A stretch of 64,000 bases of DNA from Candidatus Fusicatenibacter intestinigallinarum (GCA_019119555.1 DWWU01000003.1:24532-88531); one strand, 5' to 3'. Counted from the stretch's first letter, positions 30,084 through 39,522 are shown. Made by a program: numbers and translations. Notes: generated from the letters alone by a model not told the origin.

Positions 30084-30115
30084 ATATAACAGGAAACGGC
30101 GTTCCCTGTTATATA
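30083..30115. repeat. Family-3 terminator-associated palindrome
   Basis: TATATAACAGGAAAC-GGC-GTTCCCTGTTATATA (15-3-15). Confidence 0.85.
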
Positions 30116-30166
30116 AAAACAAGACACGCGGCGGGCAGCGGCCGGGAAAGGGGTGAAGGAGAAGAT

Positions 30167-31525
30167 ATGGAAAAGGGAATGGTGTTGTTTGACCGCAGGC
30201 GGCTGATCCGCCTGATCGTTCCGCTGGTTGTGGAACAGGTTCTGGCGGTCACGGTGGGCATGGCGGATATGGTCATGGCGTCGGGCGCCGGGGAGGCGGC
30301 GGTTTCCGGGATCTCGCTGGTGAATACGATCTGCGTGCTGCTGATCGTCGTCTTTTCGTCTCTGGCTTCCGGAGGTTCCGTGGTGACGGCCCAGTATCTG
30401 GGAAGCGGGGATAAAGACACCGCGTGCCATGCGGCGGAGCAGCTGGTTATGATCTGCGGGATCACCGCGCTGGCCATCGGTGCGTTTTCTTTTCTGGGAA
30501 ACCGGACGATTCTCCGTCTGGTGTACGGTTCGGTGGAGGCGGATGTCATGGATTTTGCGGTGACGTACTTTTTTATCACATCGCTGTCCTTTCCGTTTCT
30601 CGGAATTTATAACGCCTGTGCCGCATTGTTCCGGGTGATGGGAAACTCGAATATTTCCATGGTCGCGTCGTTCATCATGAATCTGCTGAATATCGTGGGA
30701 AATGCGGTCTTTGTGTATGTGTTTGACATGGGAGTGGCCGGAGTTGCCCTCTCCACACTGATTTCCAGATTTGTGGCGGGAGCGATTCTCCTGGGGCTGA
30801 TTCACAGGCCGGCGTACGAGGTGCATTGTACGAAGTGGCTGAGGGTTGGATGGGATGTGCCGATTCTGAAGAAGATTTTTTCCATCGGCGTCCCCCAGGC
30901 ACTGGAAAACAGTATGTTCCAGATCGGAAAGCTTCTGACCCAGAGCATGATTGCCGGGTTCGGGACGGCTTCCATTGCGGCCAACGCCTGCGCGATGACG
31001 GTAGAGCAGCTGGCCTATATGCCAGGATCGGCGATGGGGCTTGCGATGACGACCGTGATCGGGCAGTGTGTGGGAGCAGACGCATATCCTCAGGCCAGAA
31101 AGTATACGAAAAAACTGATTCTGACCGCTTATATGTTTCTGTGGATTCTGAACATTGTCATTCTGCTTGTGGCGCCGCTGATCGCCGGGTACTATAACCT
31201 GTCTCCGGAGGCGTACGGGATGGCGGTAACCGTGATCCGGTATCACAGTGTCTGCTGTATGCTGGTATGGCCGCTGGCCTTCACGCTCCCGAACGCGATG
31301 CGGTCCGCCGGGGACGCAAAGTTTACCATGAGCGTCGGTGTTTCTTCCATGTGGATCGGAAGAATCGCAATGGCCTATCTGATCGGCGTGCATTTCGGCG
31401 TCGGACTGCTTGGCGTCTGGATTGCCCAGACTCTCGACTGGGTGATTCGATCTGTCTTTTACGTCGTTCGTTTTCATGGACATAAATGGGAGGAGAAATC
31501 ACTGGTCCGCTCCCCGGCTGCCTAG
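30167..31525 (+). CDS. MATE family efflux transporter
   Basis: MEKGMVLFDRRRLIRLIVPLVVEQVLAVTVGMADMVMASGAGEAAVSGISLV. Confidence 0.9.
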   Translation: MEKGMVLFDRRRLIRLIVPLVVEQVLAVTVGMADMVMASGAGEAAVSGISLVNTICVLLIVVFSSLASGGSVVTAQYLGSGDKDTACHAAEQLVMICGITALAIGAFSFLGNRTILRLVYGSVEADVMDFAVTYFFITSLSFPFLGIYNACAALFRVMGNSNISMVASFIMNLLNIVGNAVFVYVFDMGVAGVALSTLISRFVAGAILLGLIHRPAYEVHCTKWLRVGWDVPILKKIFSIGVPQALENSMFQIGKLLTQSMIAGFGTASIAANACAMTVEQLAYMPGSAMGLAMTTVIGQCVGADAYPQARKYTKKLILTAYMFLWILNIVILLVAPLIAGYYNLSPEAYGMAVTVIRYHSVCCMLVWPLAFTLPNAMRSAGDAKFTMSVGVSSMWIGRIAMAYLIGVHFGVGLLGVWIAQTLDWVIRSVFYVVRFHGHKWEEKSLVRSPAA

Positions 31526-31603
31526 TACATCGTATCGCAAATAACTACACCGAATCGCTTGCCTGCTTTCCCGACTGGTCCAGTTATTTGTCGAACGCTG
31601 TAC
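31525..31603. repeat. Imperfect long inverted repeat
   Basis: GTACATCGTATCGCAAATAACT ... AGTTATTTGTCGAACGCTGTAC; inner 9 bp perfect. Confidence 0.5.
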
Positions 31604-31646
31604 CAGGGGCAGTGAGAAATTCAGGTGTGTCAGGAAGGAGGAAATC

Positions 31647-32681
31647 ATGCAGATGGAGAAAAAGAAAGTGGTCGTCTTCCAGGGAGATCCGGGAACCATC
31701 GATCTGACCCGGGAGGAAATGGTGGAAGAATGGAAACGTGTGCTGGATCGGATTCCCCAGATCGGAGAATACCGGATCGTGGACCCGGAGAAAAAACGTA
31801 TGACCTTTGAGGATTACAGCATGAAGATCGGCGATGCGGATGCGGCGCTGGGGATCTGGATTCACGGAGGGGTCATAAAGGAAGAATTGTTTCAGGCACA
31901 TCCGAAGCTGAAATATATCGCGACCCTGGGACACGGATTTGAAGAGTTTGATGTGGCGATGACCCGCAGGTATGGGGTTACGATTACCAATACCGTCTAT
32001 GGGGATGTGACCATTGCCCAGTATGCGATGGCGCTGCTGATGAATATCTGCCATAACGTGACGCTGCAGAGCGACTATACGAAAATGACTTACTGGGAAC
32101 GGAAAGCAAAGGATTCGACTGCAGTTTACAATAAGCTTCTGGTCCCGCAGATTGAGCTGTATCAGAAGACAATGGGAATTATCGGACTGGGGGCGATCGG
32201 GCGATGGACCGCCCGGATGGCGCAGGGCTTCGGGATGAAGGTGATTGCCAACAGCCGCCATGTAAAGACCGGACCTGAGTACGAGGGAATCGAGCAGGTG
32301 AGCATGGAAGAACTGCTGAAGCGGTCGGATGTGATCTCCATCCATTGTCCCCATACCAAAGAGACGGAGCATCTGCTGAACCGGGAAGCCTTCTCGAAAA
32401 TGAAGGACGGAGTGATTCTGATCAATACGGCCCGGGGAGCGATTATCGACGAAGAGGCTCTGCTGGAGGCGCTGGAATCCAGGAAGGTTTATATGGCGGG
32501 TCTGGACGTTGTGGATCACGAGCCGCCTGTGGAGCAGATCCCGCTGATGCGGTCGCCCTATACGTTTATTACCTCTCATATCGCATGGCAGCCGCGGGCT
32601 GCGAGGCTGCGGGCGGTGGATATGGCGGGGCAGAATTACCGCTTTTATCTGGAGGGCGCGCCGCGAAGTGTGATCAACTGA
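31647..32681 (+). CDS. D-isomer-specific 2-hydroxyacid dehydrogenase (NAD-binding)
   Basis: GIIGLGAIGRWTARMAQGFGMKVIA...HCPHTKETEHLLNREAFSKMKDGVILINTARGAIIDEEALLEAL. Confidence 0.9.
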   Translation: MQMEKKKVVVFQGDPGTIDLTREEMVEEWKRVLDRIPQIGEYRIVDPEKKRMTFEDYSMKIGDADAALGIWIHGGVIKEELFQAHPKLKYIATLGHGFEEFDVAMTRRYGVTITNTVYGDVTIAQYAMALLMNICHNVTLQSDYTKMTYWERKAKDSTAVYNKLLVPQIELYQKTMGIIGLGAIGRWTARMAQGFGMKVIANSRHVKTGPEYEGIEQVSMEELLKRSDVISIHCPHTKETEHLLNREAFSKMKDGVILINTARGAIIDEEALLEALESRKVYMAGLDVVDHEPPVEQIPLMRSPYTFITSHIAWQPRAARLRAVDMAGQNYRFYLEGAPRSVIN

Positions 32682-32695
32682 CGGGAGGTGAGAGG

Positions 32696-33310
32696 ATGGA
32701 AAGTCTGTATTGTTACCTGGCGGCGTTGTTTCTGTCTGCGGTCAGCGCAATGCTGCTCAGTATCCGGAGAGAAACGGTTTTCGGCCGTGAGATTCCGTGG
32801 ATCGTGCGGCAGCGGAGGGCGGGAATGCTTCTGGCGGCGCTGGGCGCTCTGCTCTCGGCGGCGGGGGCTGCGGCGGCGGAAGGCCTGGAGCCGGGAGACA
32901 GGATCTTCCTGGCGGTGATCTTCCTGCTGTCTTCCCTGGGGCTGGCGGCGCTCCTGAATCTGTTCCGGAATCTCAGGATCCGGCATTACTACCGAAAGGC
33001 TGCCGACGCGGTGCGGGGCACGATGGAAGCGTCGGAAAAGCTGAGAACCCTCCGGGAATATGTCCGGGCGTCGGGAAACTCTTCGTTCCGCATCTGGGCG
33101 GATGGCATCGAGGGGATTACCGGTTTCGGAGAGCGGGGAATCGAAGATCTCCGGGCGACGGAGCGTTACTGTCTCGGGATTTTCCTGGGAGGAACGCCCT
33201 CCTGGGAGACGCTTCCCGGCAGGAGAGGAATCCTGGAGAAGGGAGGCTATGTGCAGGTGATGGTGCAGAACGGTTACTCTGAAGCAAAAGGTTATCGTTC
33301 AGCCAGCTGA
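32696..33310 (+). CDS. Hypothetical membrane protein upstream of PII
   Basis: ATG 32696 with RBS GGGAGGTGAGAGG; two TM segments; C-terminus ...KGYRSAS* read from a family-1 repeat. Confidence 0.6.
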   Translation: MESLYCYLAALFLSAVSAMLLSIRRETVFGREIPWIVRQRRAGMLLAALGALLSAAGAAAAEGLEPGDRIFLAVIFLLSSLGLAALLNLFRNLRIRHYYRKAADAVRGTMEASEKLRTLREYVRASGNSSFRIWADGIEGITGFGERGIEDLRATERYCLGIFLGGTPSWETLPGRRGILEKGGYVQVMVQNGYSEAKGYRSAS

Positions 33311-33318
33311 ACTGTTAC
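33291..33318. repeat. Family-1 palindrome (overlaps stop codon of preceding gene)
   Basis: GTTATCGTTCAGCCAGCTGAACTGTTAC. Confidence 0.85.
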
Positions 33319-33338
33319 AGAAAAAGGGAGGAAGTGTT

Positions 33339-33677
33339 ATGAAGAAGCTGGAAATTGTCATACGTCCGGAAAATCTGGAGGAACTGGAAGCGCTCCTTGA
33401 GGAGGAGAAAGCCAACGGAATGATGATCACAAATATTCTGGGATATGGAAACCAGAAGGGCTACCGTCAGTTGTACCGGGGCGCCGAGGTCGTCGCGAAA
33501 ATGCTGCCGAAGGTAAAGGTGGAGACCGTGGTGCGGGAAGAAAAAGCGCCGGTGATTATTGACACGATTGTCAGACGCCTTTCCAGCGGCAGCTACGGAG
33601 ACGGAAAAATTTTCGTCTATGATGTGGAGGACGCGGTGAGGATTCGGACCGGAGAGCGCGGAGACGACGCCCTGTAG
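33339..33677 (+). CDS. P-II family nitrogen regulatory protein
   Basis: KKLEIVIRPENLEELEALL...NQKGYRQLYRGAEVVAKMLPKVKVETVV...SGSYGDGKIFVYDVEDAVRIRTGERG. Confidence 0.92.
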   Translation: MKKLEIVIRPENLEELEALLEEEKANGMMITNILGYGNQKGYRQLYRGAEVVAKMLPKVKVETVVREEKAPVIIDTIVRRLSSGSYGDGKIFVYDVEDAVRIRTGERGDDAL

Positions 33678-33707
33678 GAGGCGGGAAGCTGAGAGGAGGA
33701 GTGCGAT

Positions 33708-34922
33708 ATGGAAAACTTACAGATACTGTTGAACGTTGTGTGGACCATGGTGGGAACGATTCTGATCTTTTTCATGCAGGCAGGCTTCGCCATGCTGGAG
33801 ACAGGGTTTACCAGAGCCAAAAATGCAGGAAATATTCTGATGAAAAACCTGATGGATTTTGTCATCGGTTCCATCTGTTTCTTCCTGATCGGATTCGCCG
33901 TCATGTACGGCGGAGACGGCGCCTGGATCGGAACCTCGGGATTTTTCAACCCGATGGGGCTGGCGGACGGAGACGGGATGTTCCGGGAGCTTCCCATCGG
34001 CGTGTTTCTGATTTTCCAGACCGTCTTCTGCGGGACCGCAGCGACGATCGTATCGGGAGCAATGGCAGAACGGACGAAATTCATCGCTTACCTGATCTAT
34101 TCGGCGGTGGTCAGTCTCCTGATCTATCCGATTGCGGGCCATTGGATCTGGGGCGGCGGCTGGCTGGAGCAGATCGGATTCCATGATTTTTCCGGCTCCA
34201 CAGCGGTTCATACTGTCGGCGGCATGTGTGCACTGATGGGAGCATATATGGTCGGGCCGAGGATTGGAAAATATAACAAGGAAGGAAAACCGATGGCGAT
34301 TCCGGGACATAACCTTCCCCTGGGAACGCTGGGAATCTTTATTCTCTGGTTTACCTGGTTCGGATTCAACTGTGGCTCCACGGCAGAGGCATCGCTGAAT
34401 CTCGGCAACATTGCGGTAAATACCAATCTGTCGGCGTCTGCGGCGACGCTGGCGGCGCTGATCGTCACATGGATCCGGTACGGAAAGCCGGATGTGACGA
34501 TGACGCTGAACGGAGCGCTTGCCGGACTGGTGGCGATCACGGCCGGCTGCGATGCGGTAAATCCGTACGAGGCGCTGGTGATCGGAGCACTGGCAGGAAT
34601 CGTTGTGGTATTCGCCGTGGAATTCTTTGACCGGTCGGCGAAGATTGACGATCCGGTAGGAGCGATCAGTGTGCACGGCATCTGCGGAATCCTCGGGACG
34701 ATTCTGACAGGCGTGTTCGGAACCGGATGCAGTCTGACGGCACAGATTATCGGAAGCGCGGCGACAGCGGCCTACGTGTTGGTGATCAGCTTCCTGCTCT
34801 TCTTCCTTCTGAAGAAGACCGTCGGACTGCGTGTCAGTGAAAAAGAGGAACTGGACGGACTGGATATGCATGAACATGGATGCAGCGCATACGCCAACTT
34901 CCACTTCCATAACGATAAGTAA
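33708..34922 (+). CDS. amt: Ammonium transporter
   Basis: VWTMVGTILIFFMQAGFAMLETGFTRAKNAGNILMKNLMDF...DFSGSTAVHTVGGMCALMGA...VHGICGILGTILTG. Confidence 0.95.
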   Translation: MENLQILLNVVWTMVGTILIFFMQAGFAMLETGFTRAKNAGNILMKNLMDFVIGSICFFLIGFAVMYGGDGAWIGTSGFFNPMGLADGDGMFRELPIGVFLIFQTVFCGTAATIVSGAMAERTKFIAYLIYSAVVSLLIYPIAGHWIWGGGWLEQIGFHDFSGSTAVHTVGGMCALMGAYMVGPRIGKYNKEGKPMAIPGHNLPLGTLGIFILWFTWFGFNCGSTAEASLNLGNIAVNTNLSASAATLAALIVTWIRYGKPDVTMTLNGALAGLVAITAGCDAVNPYEALVIGALAGIVVVFAVEFFDRSAKIDDPVGAISVHGICGILGTILTGVFGTGCSLTAQIIGSAATAAYVLVISFLLFFLLKKTVGLRVSEKEELDGLDMHEHGCSAYANFHFHNDK

Positions 34923-34932
34923 GGGGGACCCT

Positions 34933-35271
34933 ATGAAAAAACTGACAGTGATTGTGAAGCCGGGCGACCGGGAGGACGTGATCCGTATTATGGAATCCTG
35001 TGCGGTGTACGGTGTGATGGAGACGGACATCACGGGATATGGAAACCAGAAAGGCTACCGTGTCATGTACCGGGGAATGCTGAGCGGTCCCAATGTGCTG
35101 ATGAAATGCAAATTTGAGACGATCGGCGACGACAGAACCATCGAGCTTCTGCAGGGATTTCTGAAAAAGAAACTCTGCACCGGTTCCATCGGCGACGGAA
35201 AGATTTTTGTGGAAAAGGTTGCCGATGTGATCCGTATCCGCACAGGACAGCACGGTGAGGAAGCAATGTAA
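34933..35271 (+). CDS. P-II family nitrogen regulatory protein (second, divergent T-loop)
   Basis: MKKLTVIVKPGDREDVIRIMESCAVYGVMETDITGYGNQKGYRVMYRGMLSGPNVLMKCKFETIG...GSIGDGKIFVEKVADVIRIRTGQHG. Confidence 0.88.
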   Translation: MKKLTVIVKPGDREDVIRIMESCAVYGVMETDITGYGNQKGYRVMYRGMLSGPNVLMKCKFETIGDDRTIELLQGFLKKKLCTGSIGDGKIFVEKVADVIRIRTGQHGEEAM

Positions 35272-35378
35272 AAAAGACAATGCAAAGGGGCAGACGGGCA
35301 GGAACTCGCGGCGGAAAAAGATCCGCTGCAGGGAATCCGCCGGAGGCCCCTTTCTCTGTAACCGGGAGGGATGCAACT

Positions 35379-36293
35379 GTGACGAAATATATTATCAAAC
35401 GACTGCTGATCGGGGTGGTCACCATATGGGCGCTGGTCACGATCACCTTTGTTCTGATCCGCATCATGCCGGGAAGTCCGTTTGAGGCGGATAATCTCTC
35501 GGAAAGCGCGATTGAACAGTTGGAGGACGCCTACGGACTTAACGAGCCCATGTGGAAACAGTATGTGCTTTATATGGAAAATCTGATGCATGGAAATCTG
35601 GGCATTTCCTACACGAAAAACGTGTCGGTCAACACGCTGATTGCCAGGGGATTTCCCTATACGTTAAGCGTCGGGCTGATTTCCATCGTGGTCTCCGCCG
35701 TGATTGGCGTACCGATGGGCATCTGGATGGCGTCCACCAAAAGGCTGGCGGTGAGAAATACACTGCTTGGAATCGCCACGCTCGGAGTCAGCGTTCCCGG
35801 CTTTGTGACTGCGATTCTGCTGATGATGGCCTTCGGCGTGTGGATTCCCCTGTTCCCCATTGTGGGTCTGATGACCGCGGCCAGCTACGTGCTGCCGGTG
35901 GCGGCCCAGTCCTTCGGACAGATCGCTTCCATCGCGAGGCTGATGAAGACCACCTATTCGGAGGCGGTTCAGATGGATTATGTGGTTATGGCCCGGGCAA
36001 AGGGTCTGAAAAAAAGCGAGATTATTTTCCGGCATGTGCTGAAAAATGCGCTGATCCCTGTGGTTACCTATCTCGGACCGGCGATTGCGTTCCTGATTAC
36101 CGGAAGCTTTGTGGTTGAGTCGATTTTTTCGATTCCCGGCATCGGAAGAGAATTTACCAATGCAATTTCCAACCGTGATTACACCGTGGTTCTCGGATTC
36201 AGCGTATTTATCGGTGCGATCATCACAGTGGCGAATCTGGCAGTGGATCTGCTCTGTTCTGTGATCGACCCGAGAATCCGTCTCAATGACTGA
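35379..36293 (+). CDS. Peptide ABC transporter permease (OppB-like)
   Basis: TKYIIKRLLIGVVTIWALVTITFVLIRIMPGSPF; GTG start with GGGAGGG RBS; EAA-like MARAKGLKKSEIIFRHVLKNALIPV. Confidence 0.93.
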   Translation: MTKYIIKRLLIGVVTIWALVTITFVLIRIMPGSPFEADNLSESAIEQLEDAYGLNEPMWKQYVLYMENLMHGNLGISYTKNVSVNTLIARGFPYTLSVGLISIVVSAVIGVPMGIWMASTKRLAVRNTLLGIATLGVSVPGFVTAILLMMAFGVWIPLFPIVGLMTAASYVLPVAAQSFGQIASIARLMKTTYSEAVQMDYVVMARAKGLKKSEIIFRHVLKNALIPVVTYLGPAIAFLITGSFVVESIFSIPGIGREFTNAISNRDYTVVLGFSVFIGAIITVANLAVDLLCSVIDPRIRLND

Positions 36294-36393
36294 GCGCACG
36301 GTGCCGTGGACATTCCACCGGACGGACCGGCAGAAGGAGCGTGTGCGCGCACCGGAAAACAAACAGATGACAGAGGAACCAGGAGGTGACAGT

Positions 36394-37299
36394 ATGGATT
36401 GGTTTGCACCTATTGACCCGGCAAAAAAGAACAGCGAATTTATCGCCGTGGAAAGCAAGAGTTTCTGGAGAGCGGCCTGGGGCCGGTTCTGCAAAAACCC
36501 CATGGCAGTCCTGGGACTGGTGGTGATCATAATAATGGCGCTGGTGTCCGTGTTCGGACCGATCTTCAGCCCTTATGCGTACGACGCCCAGGATACGGCG
36601 AACCGGTACGCGGGATTTTCGCTGGAGCATCTGCTGGGAACGGATAAATTCGGAAGAGACATTTTTACAAGGCTCTGCTACGGCGGACGGATCAGCCTGT
36701 CCATCGGTTTCGGCGCCGCGGTGATCAACACGGTTCTCGGCGTTGTGATCGGAGGACTCTGTGGATATATCGGTGGAAAGTTTGACACGGTGGTCATGCG
36801 GATTGTGGATATCATCTACGCGATGCCCTCGATGATTTATGTGATCCTGATCATGATGGTGTTCGGTTCCAATGTGCGGAGTATTCTCATCGGCATCTGT
36901 ATTCCCGGATGGATCGGCATGGCCCGGCAGGTGAGAAGTCAGCTGATTGCCCTGAAAGAACAGGAATTCGCGATGGCGGCGCTGGTGATCGGCGCGGGGG
37001 ATGCGAGGATTCTGTTCCGCCATCTGGTGATCAACGCGGTGGGGCCTATCATCGTACAGGTGACGTTTCTGGTTCCCAATGCGATTTTCACAGAGGCCTT
37101 CCTGAGTTTCATCGGAATCGGAATCTCGGCGCCGATGGCCAGCTGGGGCTCGATGGCCCAGGACGCGCGGCAGGTATTTTCCATGTACCCGGTACAGCTG
37201 CTGCTTCCGACGCTTTGTATCTGTATTACTATTTTTGCGCTGAATTTCCTCGGCGAGGGAATCGGCGACGCATTCAATCCGAAAAAGTCCAGGGGGTGA
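36394..37299 (+). CDS. Peptide ABC transporter permease (OppC-like)
   Basis: FWRAAWGRFCKNPMAVLGLVVII...LLGTDKFGRDIFTRLCYGGRISL. Confidence 0.93.
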   Translation: MDWFAPIDPAKKNSEFIAVESKSFWRAAWGRFCKNPMAVLGLVVIIIMALVSVFGPIFSPYAYDAQDTANRYAGFSLEHLLGTDKFGRDIFTRLCYGGRISLSIGFGAAVINTVLGVVIGGLCGYIGGKFDTVVMRIVDIIYAMPSMIYVILIMMVFGSNVRSILIGICIPGWIGMARQVRSQLIALKEQEFAMAALVIGAGDARILFRHLVINAVGPIIVQVTFLVPNAIFTEAFLSFIGIGISAPMASWGSMAQDARQVFSMYPVQLLLPTLCICITIFALNFLGEGIGDAFNPKKSRG

Positions 37300-37306
37300 T
37301 TCATAT

Positions 37307-38368
37307 ATGAGTTTACTGGAAATCAGTCATCTGACCACAAGTTTTTCCACGCCCCAGGGGACGGTCCGGGCGGTCCGGGATGTTTCCTACCGGCTGGAGG
37401 CCGGGGAGGTGCTTGGGATCGTCGGGGAATCCGGTTCCGGAAAAAGCGTAGGCATGCTGACGCTGATGGGGCTGCTGGCCTCCAATGGAACCGTGGAGAA
37501 CGGAACGATCCGCTTCAAAGGGGAGGATATCTCCCCGCCCCACGGCCGCGACAAAAAGGCCGCCCGGGAATATGAAAAAAAGATGCGGCAGATCCGCGGA
37601 AACCGGATCGGCATGATCTTTCAGGACCCGATGACCTTTCTGAATCCGATTCTGAAAATCGGAACCCAGCTGACGGAGGGAATCCGCTGCCATCAGCACT
37701 GCTCCCGGGCAGAGGCCAGGGAAAAGGCTATACAGCTGATGCGGGAGGTGGGAATCCCGAGTCCGGAAAAACGTCTGGATCAGTATCCCTTTGAATTTTC
37801 CGGAGGTATGCGTCAGAGAATCATTATCGCTTCCGCGCTGGCCTGCGATCCGGAGCTGATTATCGCCGACGAGCCGACGACGGCGCTGGATGTGACGGTA
37901 CAGGCGCAGATTCTGGAGCTGCTGAAAAAGCTGACGAAGGAGAAGGGAACGTCGGTGATCATGATCACCCATGATCTCGGCGTGGTCGCTTCCATGTGCG
38001 ACAGGATTGCCATCATGTATGCGGGAAAGATCGTCGAGGAAGGAACGGTGGATGAGATCTTCTATGATCCGCATCATCCGTATACGAAGGGTCTTCTGAA
38101 CAGTATCAACAATTCCGCAAAGGAGAGCGATGAGCCGCTGGTTCCGATTCCGGGCACGCCGCCGGATCTTCTGAAATTGCCGGCCGGCTGCGCGTTTATG
38201 AGCCGCTGTCCCTATACAATGAATATCTGTGAGGTGCAGCTGCCGCCGGAGAAGCGGTACAGTGAGACCCACTGCAGCCGTTGCTGGATGGAGTGCAGAG
38301 ACGAGAGCTATATTCGTTTCGACGAGCTTCCTTCGGCCGACCCGGTCGGGAGCAGGACGGAGGGATAA
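37307..38368 (+). CDS. Peptide ABC transporter ATPase (OppD-like)
   Basis: Walker [46 protein letters not shown], oligo/dipeptide C-terminal Cys motif. Confidence 0.94.
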   Translation: MSLLEISHLTTSFSTPQGTVRAVRDVSYRLEAGEVLGIVGESGSGKSVGMLTLMGLLASNGTVENGTIRFKGEDISPPHGRDKKAAREYEKKMRQIRGNRIGMIFQDPMTFLNPILKIGTQLTEGIRCHQHCSRAEAREKAIQLMREVGIPSPEKRLDQYPFEFSGGMRQRIIIASALACDPELIIADEPTTALDVTVQAQILELLKKLTKEKGTSVIMITHDLGVVASMCDRIAIMYAGKIVEEGTVDEIFYDPHHPYTKGLLNSINNSAKESDEPLVPIPGTPPDLLKLPAGCAFMSRCPYTMNICEVQLPPEKRYSETHCSRCWMECRDESYIRFDELPSADPVGSRTEG

Positions 38369-38422
38369 GCCGGGAACGCAGATTATGAGCAAACGAGATT
38401 TCAGATAAGGAGGTGCTTCAGG

Positions 38423-39451
38423 ATGAGCAGCAATACGGTTCTTGAGGTGAAGGAACTCTGCAAATATTTCGACGTAAAGGGAGGAATTAAGGGGAAACAG
38501 AGGGTACTTGCAGTGGACGGTATTTCTTTCGAAGTGAAAAAGGGAGAGACCTTCGGACTGGTCGGGGAATCCGGATGCGGGAAGAGTACCCTCGGCCGTA
38601 CGATACTGAGAATCTATGAGCCGACGAAAGGAAAAATATTTTTCGAAGGACAGGATATTTCAGGGCTTTCACGGAAAAAGATGCATGCTTACCGGAGAAA
38701 ACTCCAGATGATTTTCCAGGATCCCTACGCGTCGCTGAATCCCAGATTTACGGTAGGGGAGATTATCGAGGAGCCGATGGTGATTCACCATATGTATACG
38801 CCGGAAAAGCGAAGGCAGAGGGTGCAGGAGCTGCTGGAGACTGTCGGTCTGAAGCCGGACCATATCCGCAGATATCCCCATGAGTTTTCCGGTGGCCAGA
38901 GACAGAGGATCGGCATTGCAAGGACGCTGGCGCTGGAGCCGGATTTTATCGTCTGCGACGAGCCGATCTCGGCGCTGGATGTGTCGATCCAGGCGCAGGT
39001 GATCAATCTTCTCGAGGATATCCAGAAGCGGCAGGGAATCAGCTACCTGTTTATTGCCCATGACCTGGGCATGGTGAAACATATCAGCCACAGGATCGGC
39101 GTCATGTATCTGGGACACATGGTGGAATCCGGAGGGGCGGACGACGTATACCGGCATCCTCTGCACCCGTATTCCAAAGCCCTGCTGTCGGCGGAGCCGA
39201 TTCCTGATCCGAACACGGCGCGGTCGCGGCATCGGATCCTTCTGGAAGGGGAGATCCCAAGTCCGATGCACCCGCCGGCAGGCTGTCCGTTCCATACCCG
39301 CTGTCCTTATGCGATGGAGGAGTGCAGTCAGGCAGCTCCAGCCACTTATGAGCTGGAAGGACGAAGGGTGGCATGTTTCCTGTATTCTCCCAGATATCTC
39401 AGGCAGCGGGAAGGGCTTGCCATTGAGCCTCTGCTGCAGAAGACGTCCTGA
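38423..39451 (+). CDS. Peptide ABC transporter ATPase (OppF-like)
   Basis: GESGCGKSTLGRTILRIYEPTKG...FSGGQRQRIGIARTLALEPDFIVCDEPISALDVSIQAQ. Confidence 0.94.
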   Translation: MSSNTVLEVKELCKYFDVKGGIKGKQRVLAVDGISFEVKKGETFGLVGESGCGKSTLGRTILRIYEPTKGKIFFEGQDISGLSRKKMHAYRRKLQMIFQDPYASLNPRFTVGEIIEEPMVIHHMYTPEKRRQRVQELLETVGLKPDHIRRYPHEFSGGQRQRIGIARTLALEPDFIVCDEPISALDVSIQAQVINLLEDIQKRQGISYLFIAHDLGMVKHISHRIGVMYLGHMVESGGADDVYRHPLHPYSKALLSAEPIPDPNTARSRHRILLEGEIPSPMHPPAGCPFHTRCPYAMEECSQAAPATYELEGRRVACFLYSPRYLRQREGLAIEPLLQKTS

Positions 39452-39479
39452 GGAACCGTTCAGCTGGCTGAACGGTTAC
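39452..39479. repeat. Family-1 palindrome
   Basis: GGAACCGTTCAGCTGGCTGAACGGTTAC. Confidence 0.85.
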
Positions 39480-39522
39480 CGTCCTGAGAAAGACAGAGAA
39501 AGAAAAGCGAGGAGGAGAGCAT

